A stretch of 64,000 nt of DNA from Streptomyces sp. DT2A-34 (lineage in GTDB: Bacteria; Actinomycetota; Actinomycetes; Streptomycetales; Streptomycetaceae). The translations under genes and the position numbers were made by a program. The notes beneath the pieces are model-generated. The model was not told where the DNA came from and ran no database searches. It saw nothing but the letters and a program-made list of their open reading frames with translations. The stretch is taken from assembly GCF_030499515.1 (NCBI RefSeq), contig NZ_JASTWJ010000001.1:1-64000 (forward strand), given 5' to 3'. Below, piece after piece: positions 1 to 10,037 of this stretch (its first letter is position 1; each line of letters begins with the position of its first letter).

Positions 1-80
1 GGGTGCACAGCCGCGGCCGAGTGCGTGCGGCCCCGCCTGGCTGGGACGGCTGGTGCTTTGGTCGGGGAGGGGCGCAGGAT

Positions 81-1589
81 TCATGATCCGGCGCGGAGAG
101 GCGAAATGTGGTGAGGTGGGGCGCCGTGGCGTACTGCGTCAACGATCGCCCTGAGAGGCCGGGGTCGGCCGTCGGTTGTTTGTGGCGAGGGCGCTTGCTT
201 GGCCAGTTTGTGCAGAAGCCGGGCGCGGCCGTCTTCGACGATCCGGTCCTCGGTGAGCACTTTGCTGAACGTCTTCATGACGGCGTCTGCACCGGTGGGG
301 TGGAGGTCTGTGTCTGACTGCGGTGTAGTGCTTGCTCCGGTGGGGACTGCTGTCGTGCAGGGCGAGGTTGGGCGGGGGTAGGGCTGAAGGAATGCTGCTC
401 CACCGGTGGCCTCGCGGTGGGCGCTGTCAAGGAGTTGCCTGAAGTGGTCGACGTCGCCGCCGAGGACGCGCACGAATGTGTCCAGGACTTCGTGGTGCGG
501 CAGTGTTGTGGCTTCGAGGATGGAGGCGACGGCACTGGCGCTCAGCAGCCAGCGGCTGGCGATCGCGACGTCGCTTGGTGCGGGCCTTCCAGCGCGCAGG
601 TGCAGTGTGCGCACGGCAGTGCGAAGCCGTTCCGCAGCGGGCTTGGGGGCTCACCCGGTTTCACGGCTGTCTCGCGGCTCTTCTCGCTGAGCTTCTCGGA
701 CTCCCAGACGGTTCGCAGAACCTCTGGGTCGGCGCCGCAGGTCTGGGCGAACTTCCGTGTGAGGTGCCAGGTCGGCACGCGCTCGCCGGACAGGATCCGC
801 GACAAGTACGAGGCGGAGCATCCGAGTCCGGCTGCTGACCTCCTTGTTGGTGAGCTGGGCGGTGCGGATCAGCATGGACAGGATCGGTGCGAGCCTGTTG
901 TATGCCGCTCCGGACGGTTCGATCGGTGCGGATTGATCGGGGCCCTCGCCTCGTTCTGTTGCTGAGTCGCGGGACTCACCCGCGGTATCACCGCCGGCGG
1001 CGGGTTCGTCCGAGGGCTCAGCGGTATGTGGGGCAGAGCCGTTGAAGAGGCTGGCGAGCGAAGTCAGTGCCGTCTCGGAGCGGTTGAAGCGGGCGAGGCG
1101 GCGCAGGATGTACCGCTCTGTGTAGCGGTGCCGTGCGGTGTCCTCGCTGACGCCCAGGACAGAGCTGATCGTGGCCCATGTCAGGCGCCGGAAGCGGGCC
1201 CGGCCGACGAGCGCCGCTGTCAGGCCGTCGAGCTGCTCGTGCAGCTGGGCGATGCGGCGCAGGGGTTCCTCCCCGTCGGACGACGGCAGCAGGCGCGCGA
1301 GGTCGCGTGCGCCGTCCTGGATGTCCTTGGCTATCTCGATCAGGAGTTCCTCGCCGGCCGAGGGGCCCTGCGAGGCAGCGCGGGACGCCGGGCTCCGGGG
1401 TGCAGGCCGTGACTCCGCCGGTACCCCTGCCGGCGAGGCGTGCGGCGCAGGGGTCTGAGCCGGCGGGTCACCGTGCAGGCGGCGCCGGTGGGCGGCCTGG
1501 CGGCAGGCGTCGCCGCAGTACTTGCGTGGCCGGCCTTTGCCCGGGCCTCCGGCGAGAGCGGAGCCGCAGAACCCGCATGTGTCGCTCAC
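81..1589 (-). pseudogene. Zinc-finger plus HTH regulatory protein, frameshifted
   Basis: Reading leftward from 1589, the N-terminus has a Cys-x2-Cys pair and a CGDAC motif followed by basic residues, like small FCS-type zinc fingers. An alanine/proline-rich linker follows, then a sigma-like HTH segment (LTWATISSVLGVSEDTARHR). Around 835 the frame breaks after LTNKEVSS; in another frame the protein resumes as an Xre-type HTH (SYLSRILSGERVPTWHLTRK). A second break near 625 leads into the helical tail that ends at 81. The three pieces give one plausible DNA-binding protein of about 500 residues, so two frameshifts (real or sequencing) split it. The zinc-finger style resembles the proteins at 13606-13947 and 52079-52417. 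Target unknown. Confidence 0.6.
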
Positions 1590-1774
1590 AGATCTTCCAT
1601 CCCGTCACGAAAAGGGTTCAGAGCGGGTTGCGCGGCGCTGATTCAGCCGAACTTCACCGGCTTTCGTTACACGCCGCGCCCCCGAGCGGCCGGGCCCGGT
1701 TGGGAGCGGGCCCGGACCGTACGGGTCGGGGCGGTGAGGGCCTATCGGTCAGCGCCCCCGCCGCCTGATGGGCG

Positions 1775-2050
1775 TCAGTGCCGGTAGCGTCGGCGATGGA
1801 AGACCTTGAGCGCGGCGCCGGACAGCACACCGGCAAGGGCGTAGACGGCTTCCTGGGACACCGTCACCTGCACAGGCGGTCGAAAAACCAGCACATACCC
1901 GGTGAACAAAGTCGCGAGGAATGCAAAAGCAGCCTGCGTGCCAAACCGGTTCACGTAACGGAACTTTTCGTTACGGCCATTAGGCTTGCCGTCAGCAAAG
2001 TGGCCGGAAGGCCGTTTGGCGCGGCGGCGCCGAGGGGTAGATCGCCCCAT
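1775..2050 (-). CDS. Small single-pass membrane protein, unknown function
   Basis: 91 residues. The start MGRSTPRRRR is chosen because AAAGGAG lies about seven bases upstream; a longer in-frame start at 2125 has no such site. The N-terminal half is strongly basic. One or two hydrophobic segments follow (AAFAFLATLFTGYVLVF and a later Val/Ala/Leu stretch), and the protein ends in an Arg-rich tail. Small proteins of this shape are common in Streptomyces and usually have no assigned function. It is transcribed toward the left-hand regulator remnant. Confidence 0.6.
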   Translation of the reverse strand: MGRSTPRRRRAKRPSGHFADGKPNGRNEKFRYVNRFGTQAAFAFLATLFTGYVLVFRPPVQVTVSQEAVYALAGVLSGAALKVFHRRRYRH

Positions 2051-2440
2051 GGGGCACTCCTTTGTGTCGCTGAAAGCGTGCGGGATCTCGGACAGGGTTT
2101 GGTAGACGCAGTCGAGATCCCGCACGCACCTGAGGGTGAAGGTGCCGATACACAGTGCGATGCGCTAATCGCCCATCTGCCTCACGCGTGTCCATATCTT
2201 GGATCTCCCCAGGACGCATGATTTTCGTTGCGGGAAGAGCGGAAATCTCCCTGACTTCCGTAGCACCGCGTGTCAGTCATGGCTTCTTCTCGCCCGTGAA
2301 AAGATTCTTTCTTTTCCGGTCGCGATCGAGCGGAAGTGATCGCCGAAGCCGTCAACGTTGACGCGCGCAGAAGCTAAAGCGCCACAAGCGTTAAGGGCTC
2401 GATCATCCGGCCGTCGTAACACGACTCGCTCCATGCAATT
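2051..2440. other. Gap with no convincing gene
   Basis: Open frames here are short and lack ribosome-binding sites or coding-like composition. The stretch near 2215-2350 is lower in GC than its surroundings and may hold the promoter for the leftward gene starting at 2050, but I cannot assign -35/-10 boxes with confidence. Confidence 0.4.
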
Positions 2441-2469
2441 GCAGGACCGGTTGTGTCACGACGCGCCAC

Positions 2470-3060
2470 GGCCATCCTCGGCAGCGTGGTCGCGGTGATA
2501 GTGGGCTCTGAAGAAGCCCGGCTGGTCTTCCTGCGCGGCAACACCGCCACAGGCGACGTTGCTCTACCGCGCCAACGTCGCCGACAACCACGACCCTTGG
2601 TCGGACTCGTGGCTTAACTCAAGCGCCGCATCGACTACGCGACGAGCACTGCGACCCCCACGACCTGCCGCGCCTGACGGTGGCGTTCGAAGCCACCGAC
2701 CACACCCTGCGCAAGCTCGCCCGCTGCTGGGAGACGTTCCGGCAGAAGGACGACCCCAAGAAGTCCCCGGCCGTCGCCGTCATCGAGGACGTCCTGTGCG
2801 AGGGGCGCCAGGCCCGCATCCACATCGTCTACGACGGACCCGCCATCGCCGGTGGCCTCGCGCCGGCGCCAGCGAGCAGTTCGCCACGGTCATCCTCGCC
2901 CGGGCCAGCACCGGCCTCTGGCAGCGGCTCGTCCCGATAGCCGACCCCGCGAGGAAGTTCTTCCTCCGCTGGCTACGCCGGCGCCCCGCCTCGAAGGCTC
3001 GGGCTGGCTGGTTCTGTCGCGTGCCGCGGTTGCGGCCGGCTTGCCCGTCGGCCCTCAGGT
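2470..3060 (+). pseudogene. Decayed gene of unknown function
   Basis: Coding-like sequence runs through all three forward frames. One segment (2680-2870) reads LRKLARCWETFRQKDDPKKS and continues to a VYDGPAIAG motif; an adjacent frame continues as EQFATVILARASTGLWQRL, and a third carries the last part. This pattern is expected from a gene with several frameshifts. I do not recognise the family. It converges on the hypothetical gene that ends at 3061. Confidence 0.35.
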
Positions 3061-3957
3061 TCATGCCAGTTGGGGCGTGTATGTCACGGGGTGGGCGGTG
3101 AGGCAGGCGCGTTTGTAGTGCAGGAGCCATCCGTCACGAGTCGGGTGGCCGGCGGCCTCGGCAAGTCCGATGACAGGGGCGGTGAGGGCGGCGAGGAGGT
3201 CTTCGGGGTGGGGGTCGGAGTCCCAATGGAGGGTGCATTGGTTGCCTTCAACGGACAGGCGGCGGTGGTGAGCATGTCCACGATCGGGCCGGTCGGACAG
3301 GTCGTTGAACCACATGGCGATGTCCCAGCTGCCGTCCGGGGCATGGGCGCACAGCCGCACGGTCAGCGCCGCGAGCAGGGTCTGGGTGTCGCCGCTGAGG
3401 TGGGGGAGCGTGCTGAGTGCGGCGTGCTCCTCCGCGCGGATGGGGACGTCGCTCGTCCAGAGGTGGGCGTAGTTGCTGCCTTGGTCGGGTGGGCCTTGCA
3501 GGTGGCCGTCGCGGTCACCGGTCAGGGTCAGGGTGGCGCCGGTGGGCAGGTGGCGTAGGCGCCAGCCCTCGGCGTAGGAGCTCTCCACCCGCAGCCCGGG
3601 CAGTCCGATGTCTGGGAGCTTGTCGCGGCCGACCAGCCAGCAGGCCACGTTGTAGGGGGCCCGGGCAGTGATCACCAGGTCGTCGTAGTGAGGGGAGATG
3701 ACCAGGGTGTAGCGGGTGATGTCGGCCAGGCTGACAAGACGTGGCCACAGGCTGGTCGGGCCGTGGTTGAACATGCCCAGAGCCAGCAGCGCACGCAGCT
3801 GCCGCTGCGCCGGCGTGCAGGCGTCGAGGCCCAAAGCATTACCCAGCGAAGGGGCGTTAGGGACGTGACGGGGGATGCCGGGTGCGGCGAGGGAAGGAGT
3901 CTCCCTGGTGTAAGCGGCGCGGATGCGGGCGGCTTGACGGCGAGTGGAGGATGGCAC
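3061..3957 (-). CDS. Conserved-looking hypothetical protein, 298 aa
   Basis: Complete ORF with a GTG start preceded by GAAGGA at about six bases. It has no signal peptide and no membrane segment. It looks soluble and globular, with mixed alpha/beta composition, regular Trp residues and an early basic N-terminus (SSTRRQAARIRAAY). The segment ITRYTLVISPHYDDLVITAR and a later DIAMWFNDLSDRPDRGH stretch are its most distinctive parts. I do not recognise the family. No operon partner is visible; the gene is flanked by a decayed gene and a non-coding stretch. Confidence 0.6.
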   Translation of the reverse strand: MPSSTRRQAARIRAAYTRETPSLAAPGIPRHVPNAPSLGNALGLDACTPAQRQLRALLALGMFNHGPTSLWPRLVSLADITRYTLVISPHYDDLVITARAPYNVACWLVGRDKLPDIGLPGLRVESSYAEGWRLRHLPTGATLTLTGDRDGHLQGPPDQGSNYAHLWTSDVPIRAEEHAALSTLPHLSGDTQTLLAALTVRLCAHAPDGSWDIAMWFNDLSDRPDRGHAHHRRLSVEGNQCTLHWDSDPHPEDLLAALTAPVIGLAEAAGHPTRDGWLLHYKRACLTAHPVTYTPQLA

Positions 3958-4524
3958 GGTGAGTCCTTCGGTGCCGCCCGGTCGGCTGGATCACCACGAG
4001 ATGCGCGTCATGGAGGACATCAAGCCGCGAAGTGGGTGCCCCACACCCTCTGTTGGTGCCGTCGAGCGTCCGGGACAGGCTCCGACACACGATCCAGTCC
4101 TTCGCAGACCGGCGCTTGGACGCTATTGCCGCACGGTGCCGGTAGCTGCGAGAGACACGCACTTCATGCAATGGGCCACCCGACTGGGCCGCGCAGTGAT
4201 CGGCTCCGTGAAAGTGCCACCGGCGCAGTGACCACGGGGAGGCCGCAGGCGTCGGCCTCACGGCATACCGGGGGCGGCCGGGCAATGGGGCGCGGTAGTC
4301 GTCCAGGTGCGGCAGGGCGGGGCGCGGCATCCGTTCTCTCCCGGCGGGGGCGCGTCGCCGTGCGTGCCGGTCGGTGGGGCGGCGCGTATGACACCGTGCT
4401 CCGCGCGTCGTACCGCCTTGCCGCGTGTCCGGTGACCGCTCCGCGCCCGCCCGGGCCGAGCGCTGCGCGCTCCCACGAGCTGCGGGATGCGGGAGGCGTC
4501 TCCCGCTGGTCTGTCAGGGGCGGA
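3958..4524. other. Gap without a supported gene
   Basis: Forward and reverse open frames exist because of the GC content, but none has a credible start, ribosome-binding site or domain. It may contain 5' debris of the adjacent insertion sequence. Confidence 0.4.
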
Positions 4525-4634
4525 ATGATGCCGGGTGTGAGAGATGACAGCGTGCGCGATCAAGTCCGGTACCTGCGTGAGTGCATCGAGAGCGAGGAGG
4601 CGCTTGCTCTCGTCGCTGCGGACGGGGGGCCTGA

Positions 4635-6332
4635 GCTCACGGACGAGGTGGTCGCCGCGTTGAGAGGCGGGTCTCCCGGCAGTCGGTCTACACGTGGAAG
4701 GCGAAGTACGCCGCGGGTGGCTTCGAAGGTTTGCGGGAGGCATCGCGTCGGCCTCGGACGAGTCCGACCAGGCTGCCGGCCGACGTGGAGGCCTTGGTCT
4801 GCGAGATGCGGCGGTCCCATCCGCGCTGGGGAGCCCGACGGATCGCCCTCGAGATCACGCGGACCGGAGCTGAGTCCGCTCCGTCGCGGGCCACCGTCCA
4901 CCGAGTCCTGACCCGCAACGGACTCGTTCGACCGCAGGAACAGCAGCACCGGCGCAAGTACAAGCGGTGGCAGCGCGAGACGCCGATGCACCTGTGGCAG
5001 CTCGACCTCGTCGGTGGGATCTACCTCGCCGACGGGCGCGAGTGCAAGGTGCTCACAGGGATCGACGACCACTCGAGCTTCATCGTGGTCGCCGAGGTGC
5101 TCGCGGTGCCCTCCGGGAGGGCGGTAGCCGACGCGTTCGTGCGGGCCATGCGGATCCACGGGGTGCCGGCCGAGGTGCTCACAGACAACGGCAAGCAGTT
5201 CACCGGCCGCTACACCCGGCCCCGGCCCGCGGAGGTGCTGTTCGAGCGGGTCTGCCGGGAGAACGGAATCGGCGCCCTGACCAAGCCGTACTCACCTACC
5301 ACCACGGGCAAGATCGAACGCTGGCACCGGACTCTGCGCAGAGAACTGCTCGACGACTGCGGGCCGTTCGCGTCCCTCGCGGCAGCCCAGGCCGCCATCG
5401 CAGAGTGGGTCCACACCTACAACCACCTCCGCCCGCACCAGGCCCTCGACATGGCCACACCGGCCAGCCTGTTCCGCCCCAACCCGCAGCCCGAGCCGGT
5501 CAAGGTCGTCCGGGCCCAGCGGTCCGAGTCCGTGCCGGTCCCCGCCGAGTCGGCCCCTCCTGCACTGGTGCTGGCGCCGTCGGTCGGCGCGGTCGAGTTC
5601 GACACCGTGCTCCCCGCCAGCGGCCAGTTCAGCATCATTCCCTCCGTCCAGCGCATCCGCCTGGGCGCCGGGCGGGCGGGCCTGCGAGCTCGTATTTGGG
5701 TCGATGAGGACACCATCCACGTCCTCGTGAACGGCGAGGTGGTGAAGACCGTGCCGTCCAACCTCGACGCCGAGCACCTGCACCAGCTCAAGCTCCGCGG
5801 CGCCCGGCCGGCAGGACCACCACCCGCTCTCCCGGCCGTCGACCGGGTGGGCGGCCTCCCCTCGCACCAGGCGCTCGAAGTCGAACGCACCGTGGATCCG
5901 AACGGCTGGATCAACTTGGCTGAGCAGCGGGTGAAGATCGGCTCCGAACTCGCCACGCGGCGGATCACCGTGCGACTCGACGGGCACCTCCTTCACGCGG
6001 TGCACGACGGTCTGCTGGCCAAAGCCGTGCCGTCGCCGTTCACGGCTGGAGAGCGCCCACGGCTCGTCGGTGCCCGCGTCGCTGCGACGCAGCTTCCGCC
6101 GGCCCCGGCCGCGGTCAGTGTTGAGCGCAAGGTCCCGACCGACGGCGTCGTGATGGTGGCCCGCCAGCGCCTGCGCGTCGGACGCACCTATGCGGGCCGG
6201 ATCGTCACTATCTACGTCGAGGACACCCACTTCCGCGTCACCTACGAAGGCGCCGAGATCTCGCTGCACGCCCGCAAGGACCAGCACCCGGTGACTCGCT
6301 GGAAGGCCAAGATCCACGCGCCGAAACTCTGA
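4635..6332 (+). pseudogene. IS481-family transposase, 5'-truncated or frameshifted
   Basis: DDE integrase-type transposase. The N-terminal HTH (VSRQSVYTWKAKYAAGG near 4670-4720) is in frame with the catalytic core but has no normal start: an in-frame TGA lies at 4632 and the first usable codon is a TTG at 4731. The core shows the DDE triad in MHLWQLDLVGG, VLTDNGKQF and TGKIERWHRTLRREL. An HLRPHQAL motif follows, then a long C-terminal region with repeated beta-rich units (VGRTYAGRIVTIYVEDTHFR and similar), as in long IS481 transposases. A short ORF with a good start at 4525 runs into this gene in another frame and may be the displaced 5' end. I could not define terminal repeats. Probably inactive unless the break is an error. 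Confidence 0.75.
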
Positions 6333-6366
6333 GCACGCCAAGACTGCGTGTTCTACGTTGATCGAC

Positions 6367-6906
6367 ATGAGCGCGTTGGGACGGGGCTACCGCTATGTCG
6401 GGCCTCACCATGTGATCGCTGCCGTCAAGGCAGCGGACGGTGGCGCCACGATCCGCACAGCCGCCGACTTCGCGGACTGGGTGGCAGCCCGAACCGCCGA
6501 GGAACTGGACGAGCCCTTCACCTTCGTCGTCGGCACGGACGGTGCTCTGCGGTTGGCCCCACGCCGCAGCGAACACGTCGCCTGCGCGGGCGGCGATCGG
6601 GTGCTGGGCGCTGGCGAAATCAGCTTCTACCCCGAGGCCGGACGCTGGGCGGTGAACGAGGTCAGCAACCAGTCGACCGGCTACTGCCCGGACGTTTCCT
6701 CATGGCCGGCTGTCGCACAGGCACTGGATCAAGCCGACCTCGACCATCCGGACTGCTTCACACACGCAGTGGTCTTCCGTCGGTGTCCCACCTGCCGGGA
6801 GCACAACATCGTGCGAGAAGGCCACTTCGTCTGCGTCTTCTGCGACGCAGACCTACCCCGGCGATGGAACGTCGATCCGAACGTGGACGACTCAGACGGG
6901 CCCTGA
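6367..6906 (+). CDS. Hypothetical protein with C-terminal zinc ribbon
   Basis: 179 residues from the ATG at 6367. The N-terminal part is an alpha/beta region with a WVAART helix and a central repeat-like FTFVVGTDGALRLAPRRSEH segment. The C-terminus has two Cys-x2-Cys knuckles (CPTCREHN and CVFCDADLP), a likely zinc ribbon. There is no signal peptide. The family is not recognised. It lies directly downstream of the IS481 transposase in the same direction, with only about 30 bp between, so it could be read from the element or be ordinary host DNA next to the insertion. Confidence 0.65.
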   Translation: MSALGRGYRYVGPHHVIAAVKAADGGATIRTAADFADWVAARTAEELDEPFTFVVGTDGALRLAPRRSEHVACAGGDRVLGAGEISFYPEAGRWAVNEVSNQSTGYCPDVSSWPAVAQALDQADLDHPDCFTHAVVFRRCPTCREHNIVREGHFVCVFCDADLPRRWNVDPNVDDSDGP

Positions 6907-7029
6907 TCTCGTCGACCACGGTGCTGCCACCAGCTCGATCGACCGGCTTCGGGCCTCGGCTGCCCGGCCATGTCCAGTAAGTCTTGAGCCTGTCAAGGAT
7001 CTGATGAGTCAGAAGTGTCAACTGAGTCC

Positions 7030-7168
7030 TGAGACCTCACACCACACGGCGGCGCCCGAACTCGCAGGCCACGTCCAGGCCGTGGGGTTCGACGGGGACA
7101 CCGGCCACCTGGACGTCGTCCCCGAGGCCCCCGCGTACGGCACGAAGCTGCGCTGGAGCGGTCGATAA
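7030..7168 (+). pseudogene. DUF721/DciA-like C-terminal scrap
   Basis: In one forward frame this segment reads PELAGHVQAVGFDGDTGHLD and continues through VVPEAPAYGTKLRW to a stop at 7168. That matches the C-terminal beta-rich core of DUF721 (DciA-like) proteins, which in actinobacteria sit near replication genes. There is no start and the rest of the domain is absent, so it is a relic. Frame and stop are seen directly; the family call is recognition from memory. Confidence 0.45.
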
Positions 7169-7374
7169 CCTCGCCGACTGCGCCACGTGAGAAAGGGAGG
7201 GCTTCTGCGCGACCGCGAGAGATGCCGCGGCTTCCCACCCGCGGGGAAGAGGCGCATTCCGCCAGAGCACCACGCGCAGGGATCAGAGCTCCGGTATGAT
7301 CTTTTCCACTCACACGGCCGGCGCCCCGGGCAAACCGCTGATCACGCCCCCTTCAGGGCGGCTATCAACGGCAC

Positions 7375-7903
7375 ATGATCAAAGCTGTCCTGCGCAGCCT
7401 CGCGGCCGTCGCCCTCGCCGTCCTGCCCGCCACCGTCTCCACCCCCGCCCACGCCGCACAGACCCTGCCCCTGACCGAAGCCGTCGCCACCCTGCCCGTG
7501 GCCACCGAGTCCCGCGACGGCTACAGCCGCAACAAGTTCCGCCACTGGAACACCGGCGACGACCCGGCCGACGGCTGCAACACCCGCGCCGAAGTCCTCA
7601 TCCATGAAGCAATCACCCCGCCCACCGTAGGCCCCGGCTGCCGCCTGACCGGCGGCAGCTGGTGGTCGTACTACGACGCCACACTCGTGACGTCGGCGTC
7701 CGGACTCGACATCGACCACATGGTGCCCCTCGCCGGAGCCTGGGACAGCGGCGCATCAGCCTGGACCCCAGCGCCGCGAGACGTACGCCAACGACCAGGG
7801 CGCCGAGCCCTCCCTCATCGCCGTCGACACCGAGCTCGCCACGCTGGAAGAGGCGGCTTCGCGCTGCCCGGTCCAGACGGTGACGTACGAACCCGCCCCC
7901 TGA
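7375..7903 (+). pseudogene. Secreted HNH-family nuclease, frameshifted and internally deleted
   Basis: It starts with a typical signal peptide (MIKAVLRSLAAVALAVLPAT, with an AHA-type cleavage site). The mature part has the actinobacterial secreted HNH pattern: DGYSRNKFRHWNT, a Cys pair, SWWSYYDATLVT and the catalytic-type DIDHMVPL motif. After AWDSGASAWTP near 7770 the reading frame is lost; the correct continuation (ETYANDQGAEPSLIAV) lies in another frame and stops at 7903. The segment that normally carries the Asn/Lys part of the HNH fold after the histidine motif also appears shortened, so the protein is probably inactive. Confidence 0.6.
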
Positions 7904-8111
7904 GTGCCACCAGCCCCCGCCGTCCGGGTCCGCGGGCGGCGGGAGTTGCGTTGGCCAGCTTCACGGTCCTGCTGGCGAGTCGGAGACCCGTCCGCACGTT
8001 CTCTCAATCTGATGTTCTCTCTTCACGGCGGCCGGGGGCGGTGGGACTTTCAACTGGCGAGGATTTCTTCGCCTTGAGTGTCCTCACCTACCCACCAGGA
8101 GGGAACTTCTC

Positions 8112-8426
8112 ATGGCCACACTCAACGTCAGAATTGCAGCTGTGTTCGGTGCAGCCGCCTTGATCCTTTCGGGAGTGGTCGCTCTCGCGCCCACCGCCTC
8201 GGCCGTATGTGCTGGGGTCGAGGTTTCCTCCACGGCGGGTGAGTTCTGTGTGGAGGCCAGCGTTACCGGGACCGAGGTGGCCGCGGAGGGGACTACCCAG
8301 GTGACGAGCCACGTGCCGGGTGTAGTCCACGTAACAAGTGACACCGGGGAGTCCCTTAACCTCTCGCCCCTTGACCCCGAGGGCGTCATCCAAGGCCACA
8401 GCCACATCACCATCCAGAGCCTTTAG
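8112..8426 (+). CDS. Small secreted protein, 104 aa
   Basis: Strong ribosome-binding site (AGGAGG) before ATG. Residues 1-31 form a Sec signal peptide (MATLNVRIAAVFGAAALILS, ending in TASA). The mature 73 residues are rich in Val, Ser, Thr and Glu, with two Cys residues, probably a small beta fold; function unknown. The TAG stop is the exact insertion point of the IS5-type element that follows: the target-site copy TTA supplies TA, and the G comes from the element. The host sequence after the far copy also begins with G, so the ancestral stop was also TAG and the protein is unchanged by the insertion. Confidence 0.7.
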   Translation: MATLNVRIAAVFGAAALILSGVVALAPTASAVCAGVEVSSTAGEFCVEASVTGTEVAAEGTTQVTSHVPGVVHVTSDTGESLNLSPLDPEGVIQGHSHITIQSL

Positions 8427-8434
8427 ACGTCGTT

Positions 8435-8932
8435 TCAGTTGGTGAGTCGGCGGTGGCAGATGAGGGCCGCGGCGATGCCGACGAACGCGAGGAAGTGTTC
8501 GGCCTTGCGCTCGTAGCGGCGGTGCAGACGTCGGCATCCGGCCAGCCAGGACACCGTCCTCTCGACGACCCAGCGGTGGCGGCCGAGCCGCGTGGAGGAC
8601 TCGATGCCTTTGCGGGCGATGCGGTGGCGGATACCCCGTTTACGGAGCCATCGCCGCAGGTGGTCGTAGTCGTAGCCCTTGTCGGCATGGAGCTTGGCCG
8701 GCCGTCGGCGACGCGGGCCGCGCCGGGAGCGGATCGGCGGGATCCCGCGCACCAGTGGCTTGAGACCGAGGCTGTCGTGCATGTTGGCGCCGGAGATGCC
8801 CAGTGACAGAGGCAGACCGTTCCGGTCCGTGATCAGGTGGATTTTCGATCCGCTCTTGCCGCGGTCGGTCGGATTCGGTCCGGTCAGGGGCCCCCTTTTG
8901 CGGCCCTGAGGCTGACGGAGTCGATGGCACAC
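8435..8932 (-). CDS. IS5-family transposase, C-terminal frame
   Basis: Catalytic part of the DDE enzyme. The useful coding starts where LTGPNPTDRGKSGSKIHLI overlaps the upstream frame. It contains GISGANMHDS (second acidic region), LHADKGYDYDHLR and the C-terminal ESSTRLGRHRWVVERTVSWL, with the catalytic Glu in the VER motif. It ends at 8435, nine bases from the element tip. It is probably made only as a fusion by programmed frameshifting with the frame at 8884-9243; the ATG at its nominal start is incidental. Confidence 0.75.
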   Translation of the reverse strand: MCHRLRQPQGRKRGPLTGPNPTDRGKSGSKIHLITDRNGLPLSLGISGANMHDSLGLKPLVRGIPPIRSRRGPRRRRPAKLHADKGYDYDHLRRWLRKRGIRHRIARKGIESSTRLGRHRWVVERTVSWLAGCRRLHRRYERKAEHFLAFVGIAAALICHRRLTN

Positions 8933-9243
8933 CGCGACCAGTCCAGCTCACCGCGGGCGCCGAGCTCGTCCAGGAGGACCCGGTGGAGCCTGGCCCAGAC
9001 CCGGTCCCGGCTCCACCGGGCGAAACGCCGGTAGACCGTCGGCCAGGCCGGGCCGAACACCGGGGGTAACTGCCGCCAGGTACACCCGGAGGTGGCTACG
9101 AAGATGATCGCCGCCAGGCACTCGCGGTCACCCGCCCGCCGTCGGCCGCCGCCCTGCGGACGTATGACCTCCGTCGGCGGAACCACCCGTCGGAACAGCG
9201 TCCATAACTCTTCCGGCACCAACCGCTCAATCAGATCCGTCAT
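8884..9243 (-). CDS. IS5-family transposase, N-terminal frame
   Basis: 119 residues: the N-terminal DUF4096-like domain (LVPEELWTLFRRVVPP, later GCTWRQLPPVFGP) and the first catalytic Asp region (WSRCAIDSVSLRA). The frame ends shortly after a run of A and G (AAAAGGGGG on the coding strand near 8900), where ribosomes are expected to slip to join it to the downstream frame, as in many two-frame IS5 elements. Start ATG at 9243. Confidence 0.75.
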   Translation of the reverse strand: MTDLIERLVPEELWTLFRRVVPPTEVIRPQGGGRRRAGDRECLAAIIFVATSGCTWRQLPPVFGPAWPTVYRRFARWSRDRVWARLHRVLLDELGARGELDWSRCAIDSVSLRAAKGGP

Positions 9244-9286
9244 GCACGGCTCAACGAACGATCACGCCAAAGGAAACGACGTCTTA

Positions 9287-9577
9287 GCGGGTCCGTGCTG
9301 TGACGGGAAGGTTCGCCGGGTTGCGCCGATTGCGGGCCATTCGGTGGGACGGCGTGTCCGCGCCGCTCGCCGCCGTGTGCAGCCCGGCGACCAGCCCTCC
9401 TGGCACCGTCCAGTCCACCGTCGCCCCCAGCCCGTCGTTCGCCCGGCCAGTATCAACGCCTCGACCTGCAACGAAATGTTCACGATCGGCCGGGCGGGGT
9501 GCGGTGCCCTTGCCCGGCCGTCGCGGTCACCGGACGGGTAGGCCCGGTGGGAGCCGCGGTCACGGGGCCGGCACCGT
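9287..9577. other. Gap without a gene
   Basis: Sequence to the right of IS5 copy A. No ORF with a credible start or domain. It would originally have been the 3' flank of the secreted-protein gene at 8112-8426. Confidence 0.4.
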
Positions 9578-9823
9578 CTAGAGCTGCGCCGGTGGTCGGC
9601 CGACCCCAGGGGGTTTGCCGATGACGCGGTACATGCCGATCGAGTCGTGGGTGACGGTGTCGGCGAAGCCGAACTTCTCGTAGAGGAAGCGGGCCGGGCC
9701 GTCGGCGATCAGCGAGACGTAGGCGGTGGCGGGCGCCCGGCGTTCCAGTTCCTCGGTGAGTGCGGCCATGATACGCCTGCCCAGGCTGCTGAGTCTCACT
9801 TCGATGTCCGGTGAAACTCTCAC
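9578..9823 (-). pseudogene. GNAT acetyltransferase, C-terminal fragment
   Basis: The fragment reads LGRRIMAALTEELERRAPAT, then AYVSLIADGPARFLYEKFGF and SIGMYRVI. This is the C-terminal alpha/beta part of a GNAT fold, including the Tyr-containing YEKFGF motif near the CoA site. The acetyl-CoA pyrophosphate loop and everything N-terminal are missing; upstream is CRISPR-like DNA. A relic. Confidence 0.55.
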
Positions 9824-10037
9824 CTTGATGTCCTGTGCCCCTCTGCTGCTGTAGCCCTTGTCACGTGCTCATTTGTCGGAGTCTCGGCAGAATCAAGGAC
9901 GACAGTCGGTGAGAAACTGATGTGACGTCATATGGGAAAATGCAGGACATTGAAGTGAGAATCCCGATAGCGAGCACCGCCTGACCTGCAGGTTCTTCTG
10001 GGTTGGGGGTGCGTGGGACTGGGGCCCATCGTTGGCA

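Larger units (their letters stand above)
8426..9283 (-). mobile_element. IS5-type insertion sequence, copy A
   Basis: An 858-bp element bounded by inverted repeats GACGTCGTTTC (left) and GAAACGACGTC (right), flanked on both sides by the direct repeat TTA (8423-8425 and 9284-9286). It carries two overlapping transposase frames read leftward. A second, diverged and broken copy with the same ends and the same TTA target is at 37143-37986. Boundaries and target duplication are directly visible. Confidence 0.85.
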
